A stretch of 10,212 bases of DNA from Ignavibacteriaceae bacterium (GTDB lineage: Bacteria; Bacteroidota; Ignavibacteria; Ignavibacteriales; Ignavibacteriaceae): contig JANWIS010000177.1 in the NCBI GenBank assembly GCA_025449775.1, forward strand, positions 1-10,212, written 5' to 3'. This document shows, in pieces, positions 7,297 to 10,212 of the stretch. Numbering within the stretch: the first letter of the stretch is position 1; each line of letters opens with the position of its first letter. A model generated the notes under the pieces. It did no database searches, was not told the origin of the DNA, and saw only the letters and a list, made by a program, of their open reading frames with translations. Made by a program: the position numbers and the translations under genes.

Positions 7297-8328
7297 ATGA
7301 AAAGTTTATTTAAGATAATGGTATTTACAATTTTCATTTCATTTTATTCAGATGCAAATTCACAGGACAATTCAAGTGCACTTGCTTACATGCAATTTTT
7401 AGGAGATCAGTATAAGCCGATATCAAAAGATATGTGGGATTATATGAGTGCAATCGCCCGTGGAAAAAATGCAAGGAAGGTGGATAACAAGAGAAAGGAA
7501 TTAATTAAAACCATTTTAAATTCTAAAAAAATCATTTCTGCATCTAAGCCATACAAAGGTGATTCCGGATTAAGAGATTCAACTGTTGCCTACCTGGTTT
7601 TAAATTATAATATTCTCAATGAAGACTATGATAAAATTGTTGATTTGGAAGAAATTGCTGAACAATCTTATGATCAGATGGAAGCTTATATACTTGTTCG
7701 CAAACAAACGAATGAAAAAATAAATTCTGCATCAGAAGCTATGGAGGCTGAAGAGAAAAGATTTGCTGCACAAAATAATATTAACCTCATTCAAGTGGAT
7801 TCTAAATTGTCAAAAAAACTGGAAAGGGCAGGAGAAGCCTTTGATTATTATGATGAAATCTTTCTTGTGCACTTTAAAAGTCAGATTCAGGAATCGAATA
7901 TAATTTCAGCCATGAATAAACAAGACATTAACGCGGTTGAACAAGGCAAGAATGCACTTAAACAATATTCGGAAGAAGGGCTTGAAGCTTTATTGAAATT
8001 CAAACCATTCAAAGGTGATGCTACATTAATTGTTGCCTGCAAGAATCTTTTTAATTTTTACAAGAAAGAAGCTGATGTAAAGTTTCCGGTAATTATTGAT
8101 TTTTATCTGAAAAAAGAGAATTATGATGAAATGAAGAAAATAATGGATTCAAAGGGGAAAACAGCAACTAAAGAAGAGATTAATAATTACAATAAGAGTA
8201 TGAATGATTATAACATTCTTGTAAACAAGTTTAATACAGTAAACCAGGAGTTAAATAAAGAAAGAACTCAAAAAATAAATGACTGGAATAATGCGATAAA
8301 GGTTTTCTTAGATAAACATGCAAGCTAA
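7297..8328 (+). CDS. Secreted helical protein of unknown function with internal duplication
   Basis: The 343-residue protein has a clear signal peptide (MKSLFKIMVFTIFISFYSDANSQ, likely cut after SQ at about residue 23) and then is almost entirely charged and helical. There are no cysteines in the expected lipobox position and no later membrane segment, so it is probably a soluble or surface-attached envelope protein. Two segments resemble each other: KPYKGD at 84-89 and KPFKGD at 236-241, each preceded by an amphipathic helix and followed by a helix containing LNYN or FNFYKK, which suggests a duplicated helical domain. The overall pattern reminds me of the family named for Leptospira LIC11966 surface proteins, but I cannot confirm this. 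No catalytic motif is visible. It begins 66 bases after the S41 peptidase and probably shares its transcript; whether it is a substrate or partner of that peptidase is speculation. Confidence 0.85.
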   Translation: MKSLFKIMVFTIFISFYSDANSQDNSSALAYMQFLGDQYKPISKDMWDYMSAIARGKNARKVDNKRKELIKTILNSKKIISASKPYKGDSGLRDSTVAYLVLNYNILNEDYDKIVDLEEIAEQSYDQMEAYILVRKQTNEKINSASEAMEAEEKRFAAQNNINLIQVDSKLSKKLERAGEAFDYYDEIFLVHFKSQIQESNIISAMNKQDINAVEQGKNALKQYSEEGLEALLKFKPFKGDATLIVACKNLFNFYKKEADVKFPVIIDFYLKKENYDEMKKIMDSKGKTATKEEINNYNKSMNDYNILVNKFNTVNQELNKERTQKINDWNNAIKVFLDKHAS

Positions 8329-8429
8329 CCTTGTTTTTATGTAAAAATCTGCATTTTTTGTCTGGAATAAATGACAGTTTGTTCTAATTGAATTATTTTT
8401 TCCAAATGAATTTTTCTCATACTAATAAT

Positions 8430-8450
8430 TGTTGAAATTTTTTTTCAACA
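8430..8450. repeat. Perfect inverted repeat just upstream of the rpsL promoter
   Basis: TGTTGAAA (8430-8437) and TTTCAACA (8443-8450) form an 8-bp stem around five T residues. It lies 102 bases after the secreted-protein gene stop and only three bases before the TTTG element of the rpsL promoter. It could be a weak terminator insulating the str operon or a regulator site; no evidence decides. Confidence 0.5.
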
Positions 8451-8453
8451 GTA

Positions 8454-8484
8454 TTTGGTAGATAAGATCATTCTTGTACCTTTG
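8454..8484 (+). promoter_or_regulatory. Str operon promoter (rpsL-rpsG-fusA)
   Basis: TTTG at 8454-8457, a 19-base spacer and TACCTTTG at 8477-8484 match the Bacteroidota consensus TTTG-N19-TAnnTTTG exactly. Transcription should start near 8490, giving a leader of about 60 bases before rpsL. I see no other match as good in the window, which fits a strongly expressed ribosomal protein operon. Confidence 0.85.
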
Positions 8485-8550
8485 CGTTCCCTAAAAATGG
8501 GCGAAAACAACATAAATTACTCACTCTAAATAAGGTAAGAAGCTCTTAGA

Positions 8551-8940
8551 ATGCCTACAATACAGCAGTTAGTTCGTAAAGGACGCTCAAAATTGATCGA
8601 TAAAAGTAAGTCACCGGCACTGGTGTCTTGTCCGCAGCGACGCGGTGTTTGCACCCGTGTATACACAACTACGCCAAAAAAACCAAATTCGGCAATGCGT
8701 AAAGTAGCCCGTGTACGACTTACAAATAAATACGAAGTAACGGCCTATATTCCGGGTGAAGGACATAATCTGCAGGAACACTCCATCGTGATGATTCGCG
8801 GAGGTCGTGTGAAAGATCTTCCAGGAGTTCGTTATCACATTATTCGTGGTACACTCGATACAGCAGGTGTTGAAGGTCGTAAGCAGCAACGTAGCAAATA
8901 CGGCACAAAGCGTCCAAAAGAGGGTGCAGCCAAAAAATAA
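8551..8940 (+). CDS. rpsL: 30S ribosomal protein S12
   Basis: The 129-residue protein is S12, which lines the decoding centre of the small subunit. It aligns throughout with the E. coli protein: PQRRGVCTRVYTTTPKKPNSA at 28-48, YIPGEGHNLQEHS at 66-78 and RGGRVKDLPGVRYH at 83-96. Lys43 and Lys88, whose substitution gives streptomycin resistance in other bacteria, are both wild type. Asp89, the site of RimO methylthiolation in E. coli, is also present. The C terminus is a basic tail, slightly longer than in E. coli. It is the first gene of the str operon, about 60 bases after the promoter. A purine-rich AAGGTAAG at 8532-8539 is near but too far upstream to be a good Shine-Dalgarno sequence. rpsG follows after 65 bases. 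Confidence 0.98.
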   Translation: MPTIQQLVRKGRSKLIDKSKSPALVSCPQRRGVCTRVYTTTPKKPNSAMRKVARVRLTNKYEVTAYIPGEGHNLQEHSIVMIRGGRVKDLPGVRYHIIRGTLDTAGVEGRKQQRSKYGTKRPKEGAAKK

Positions 8941-8953
8941 TCCATAAAAAACC

Positions 8954-8981
8954 GTAGAGACGCCATGCATGGCGTCTGTAC
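8954..8981. repeat. 28-nt palindromic repeat, copy 2 (between rpsL and rpsG)
   Basis: The sequence is symmetric about 8967/8968, left half GTAGAGACGCCATG. Thirteen of fourteen pairs are complementary; the exception is 8957:8978 (G opposite G). It begins 13 bases after the rpsL stop codon and ends 24 bases before rpsG. It shares its core ACGCCATGCATGGCGTCT with copy 3. An A-rich stretch, not a U-tract, follows. Confidence 0.9.
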
Positions 8982-9005
8982 AACAAAAAAAATAAATAAT
9001 AAATA

Positions 9006-9473
9006 ATGCGTAAGTCAAAGCCAAAAAAAAGAATTCTGTTACCAGACCCTAAGTTCAATGATACATTGGTTACCCGTTTTGTAAACAACCTGATGTATGG
9101 TGGAAAAAAGAGTACTGCCTATGGAATTTTTTATGCAGCCATCAATCGTGTAGAGGAAAAGACAAAAGAACCGGGACTGGATGTATGGAAAAAGGCAATG
9201 ACAAACGTAATGCCTACAGTTGAAGTAAAGAGTCGCAGAGTCGGAGGAGCAACGTTTCAGATTCCAAGTGAAATTCGTGCCGATCGCAGAATTGCTCTTA
9301 CCATCAAATGGCTGATCAGTTATTCACGCGGCAGGAATGAAAAATCAATGGCAGAAAAACTTGCCAGCGAAATTATCTCCGCTTCAAAAGGCGAAGGTGC
9401 TGCAGTGAAGAAAAAAGAAGATACACACAGAATGGCAGAAGCGAATAAGGCTTTCTCGCACTTCAAAGTATAA
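9006..9473 (+). CDS. rpsG: 30S ribosomal protein S7
   Basis: The 155-residue protein is S7, a primary 16S rRNA-binding protein that organises the head of the small subunit next to the E and P sites. Family features are visible in order: the basic start MRKSKPKKR, the PDPKFNDTLVTRFVNNLMYGGKKSTA helix region (14-39), MPTVEVKSRRVGGATFQIP (69-87), then RRIALTIKWL (94-103), and the C-terminal KKKEDTHRMAEANKAFSHF (135-153). Length matches the usual 155-158 residues. It lies between rpsL and fusA, the standard order. In E. coli S7 represses translation of its own operon by binding the rpsL-rpsG gap; here that gap holds a palindromic repeat instead of recognisable similarity to that site. The start is preceded by an A/T-rich leader without a Shine-Dalgarno sequence. 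Confidence 0.98.
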   Translation: MRKSKPKKRILLPDPKFNDTLVTRFVNNLMYGGKKSTAYGIFYAAINRVEEKTKEPGLDVWKKAMTNVMPTVEVKSRRVGGATFQIPSEIRADRRIALTIKWLISYSRGRNEKSMAEKLASEIISASKGEGAAVKKKEDTHRMAEANKAFSHFKV

Positions 9474-9481
9474 GGATACGG

Positions 9482-9509
9482 GTAAAGACGCCATGCATGG
9501 CGTCTCCAC
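9482..9509. repeat. 28-nt palindromic repeat, copy 3 (between rpsG and fusA)
   Basis: The sequence is symmetric about 9495/9496, left half GTAAAGACGCCATG. Twelve of fourteen pairs are complementary; 9484:9507 and 9485:9506 are A opposite C. It starts eight bases after the rpsG stop codon. Its inner 18 bases are identical to those of copy 2. Confidence 0.88.
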
Positions 9510-9602
9510 GACGGGACATAACAAGCCCAATATTGGAGTAAAGAGTACCATAACAGTAGTTCTTTCTTTTACAGATAACCACTGACTTGCCGCAGAAGTA
9601 AA

Positions 9603-9735
9603 GATGCGATTAATAGCATCTCCCACGAGCAAGATACAACCGGAAAACTGAATGACCGGGACAAGTCCCGTAACAAAGGATGTCATTCAAAGTGTCCTGT
9701 TATCGCGAAAAGAAAACTATCGTTATGATTAACGG
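9603..9735 (+). promoter_or_regulatory. Structured fusA leader with several inverted repeats
   Basis: The rpsG-fusA gap is 274 bases, long for this operon, and its second half holds at least three inverted repeats. GATGC (9603-9607) pairs with GCATC (9616-9620). TGAATGAC (9649-9656) pairs with GTCATTCA (9682-9689) and encloses a second hairpin, CGGGA-CAAG-TCCCG (9657-9670). CGTTA (9721-9725) pairs with TAACG (9730-9734) directly at the GGAG (9734-9737) that lies ten bases before the fusA ATG. No TAnnTTTG promoter is seen in the gap. The structures suggest post-transcriptional control of EF-G or decay of inserted repeat DNA; both are inference. Confidence 0.5.
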
Positions 9736-9747
9736 AGAAATAATCAA

Positions 9748-10212
9748 ATGAGCAAAGAATTAAAACATACTCGCAACATAGGTATCTCTGCACACATTGA
9801 TGCAGGAAAGACTACTACTACTGAACGTGTTCTGTATTATACAGGCAAGGTTCACAAAATCGGAGAAGTACATGAAGGTGCTGCAACTATGGACTGGATG
9901 GTCCAGGAGCAGGAGCGTGGTATTACCATTACCTCAGCTGCAACTACTACGTACTGGAATTATTCCGACGAAACTTACAAAGTAAATATTATCGATACAC
10001 CGGGTCACGTTGATTTTACCGTAGAGGTAGAACGTTCACTTCGTGTTTTAGATGGTGCTGTTGCACTTTTTTGTGCTGTTGGTGGAGTTGAACCACAGTC
10101 AGAAACAGTATGGCGCCAGATGAATAAATATCATGTTCCACGGATTGGTTTTGTAAATAAAATGGATCGCGCAGGAGCAAACTTTCTCAGTGTTGTTCAG
10201 CAGGTAAAAGAG
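9748..10212 (+). CDS. fusA: Translation elongation factor G, N-terminal part (truncated by window end)
   Basis: The reading frame is open from ATG 9748 to the window end: 155 codons of a protein normally about 700 residues long. It is the start of EF-G, the GTPase that drives ribosome translocation. All GTPase motifs reached are intact: G1 AHIDAGKTT (15-23), the switch I segment ERGITITSAA with its conserved threonine, G3 DTPGH and G4 NKMD. The start MSKELKHTRNIGI is typical. A GGAG (9734-9737) ten bases upstream is one of the few Shine-Dalgarno-like sequences in the window and supports this start. It follows rpsG, as expected for the str operon, after a long structured gap. The domains that distinguish EF-G subtypes are outside the window, so a second, specialised EF-G cannot be excluded, though operon context argues for the main one. 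Confidence 0.96.
   Translation, partial: MSKELKHTRNIGISAHIDAGKTTTTERVLYYTGKVHKIGEVHEGAATMDWMVQEQERGITITSAATTTYWNYSDETYKVNIIDTPGHVDFTVEVERSLRVLDGAVALFCAVGGVEPQSETVWRQMNKYHVPRIGFVNKMDRAGANFLSVVQQVKE

Noticed and set aside
8343..8359. AAAAAT-CTGC-ATTTTT hairpin after the secreted-protein gene
   Set aside because: The six-pair stem is A/T only and would be unstable; it may be a weak terminator, but evidence is insufficient.
8611..9024. Minus-strand 137-codon reading frame opposite rpsL
   Set aside because: It lies almost wholly antisense to S12 and crosses the palindromic repeat; its cysteine- and phenylalanine-rich product looks like a translation of the wrong strand.
9384..9686. Minus-strand 100-codon reading frame covering the rpsG 3' end and much of the rpsG-fusA spacer
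   Set aside because: Part is antisense to S7 and the rest spans palindromic repeats. No family signature, promoter or start context supports it.
9797..9985. Plus-strand 62-codon reading frame near the right end
   Set aside because: It is an out-of-frame shadow within fusA, whose true frame carries all GTPase motifs.

Overview
The window comes from a bacterial chromosome, most likely a member of the Bacteroidota (Bacteroidetes). The DNA is visibly AT-rich. The two clearest promoters match the phylum-specific TTG/TTTG-N19-TAnnTTTG pattern, and most genes lack a convincing Shine-Dalgarno sequence. The gene orders tig...clpP-clpX and rpsL-rpsG-fusA and the protein sequences (ClpP, ClpX, S12, S7, EF-G) fit that phylum. 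I cannot name a genus from sequence alone; a chitinophagal, sphingobacterial or saprospiral relative is a guess.

Left edge (1-550): the N-terminal part of an ECF-type sigma factor is on the minus strand and runs off the window. Upstream of it is a short heptamer tandem array. Next, on the plus strand, come a well-formed promoter and a class II tRNA-Leu(UAG) with an encoded CCA. A 54-nt near-perfect palindrome begins at the last base of that CCA.

Protein quality control block (566-5022): trigger factor (tig), an FkbM-family methyltransferase, clpP and clpX. Trigger factor folds nascent chains at the ribosome exit tunnel, while ClpX unfolds substrates and feeds them to ClpP. The methyltransferase belongs to no obvious shared pathway with them and looks like an interloper. 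A 14-bp stem-loop lies between clpP and clpX.

Envelope block (5158-8328): a Prc/Tsp-like S41 C-terminal processing peptidase with an intact Ser-Asp-Lys catalytic set, followed by a secreted helical protein of unknown function that contains an internal duplication.

Translation block (8430-10212): a textbook Bacteroidota promoter drives the str operon, rpsL (S12), rpsG (S7) and fusA (EF-G, truncated by the window end). Each intergenic gap in this operon carries a copy of a 28-nt palindromic repeat that is also the core of the palindrome next to tRNA-Leu. The rpsG-fusA gap is long (274 nt) and contains several further inverted repeats.

I see no CRISPR array, transposase, prophage or defence system. 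The window is mostly conserved housekeeping. Its unusual content is the palindromic repeat family, the structured rpsG-fusA spacer, the methyltransferase insertion and the uncharacterised secreted protein.
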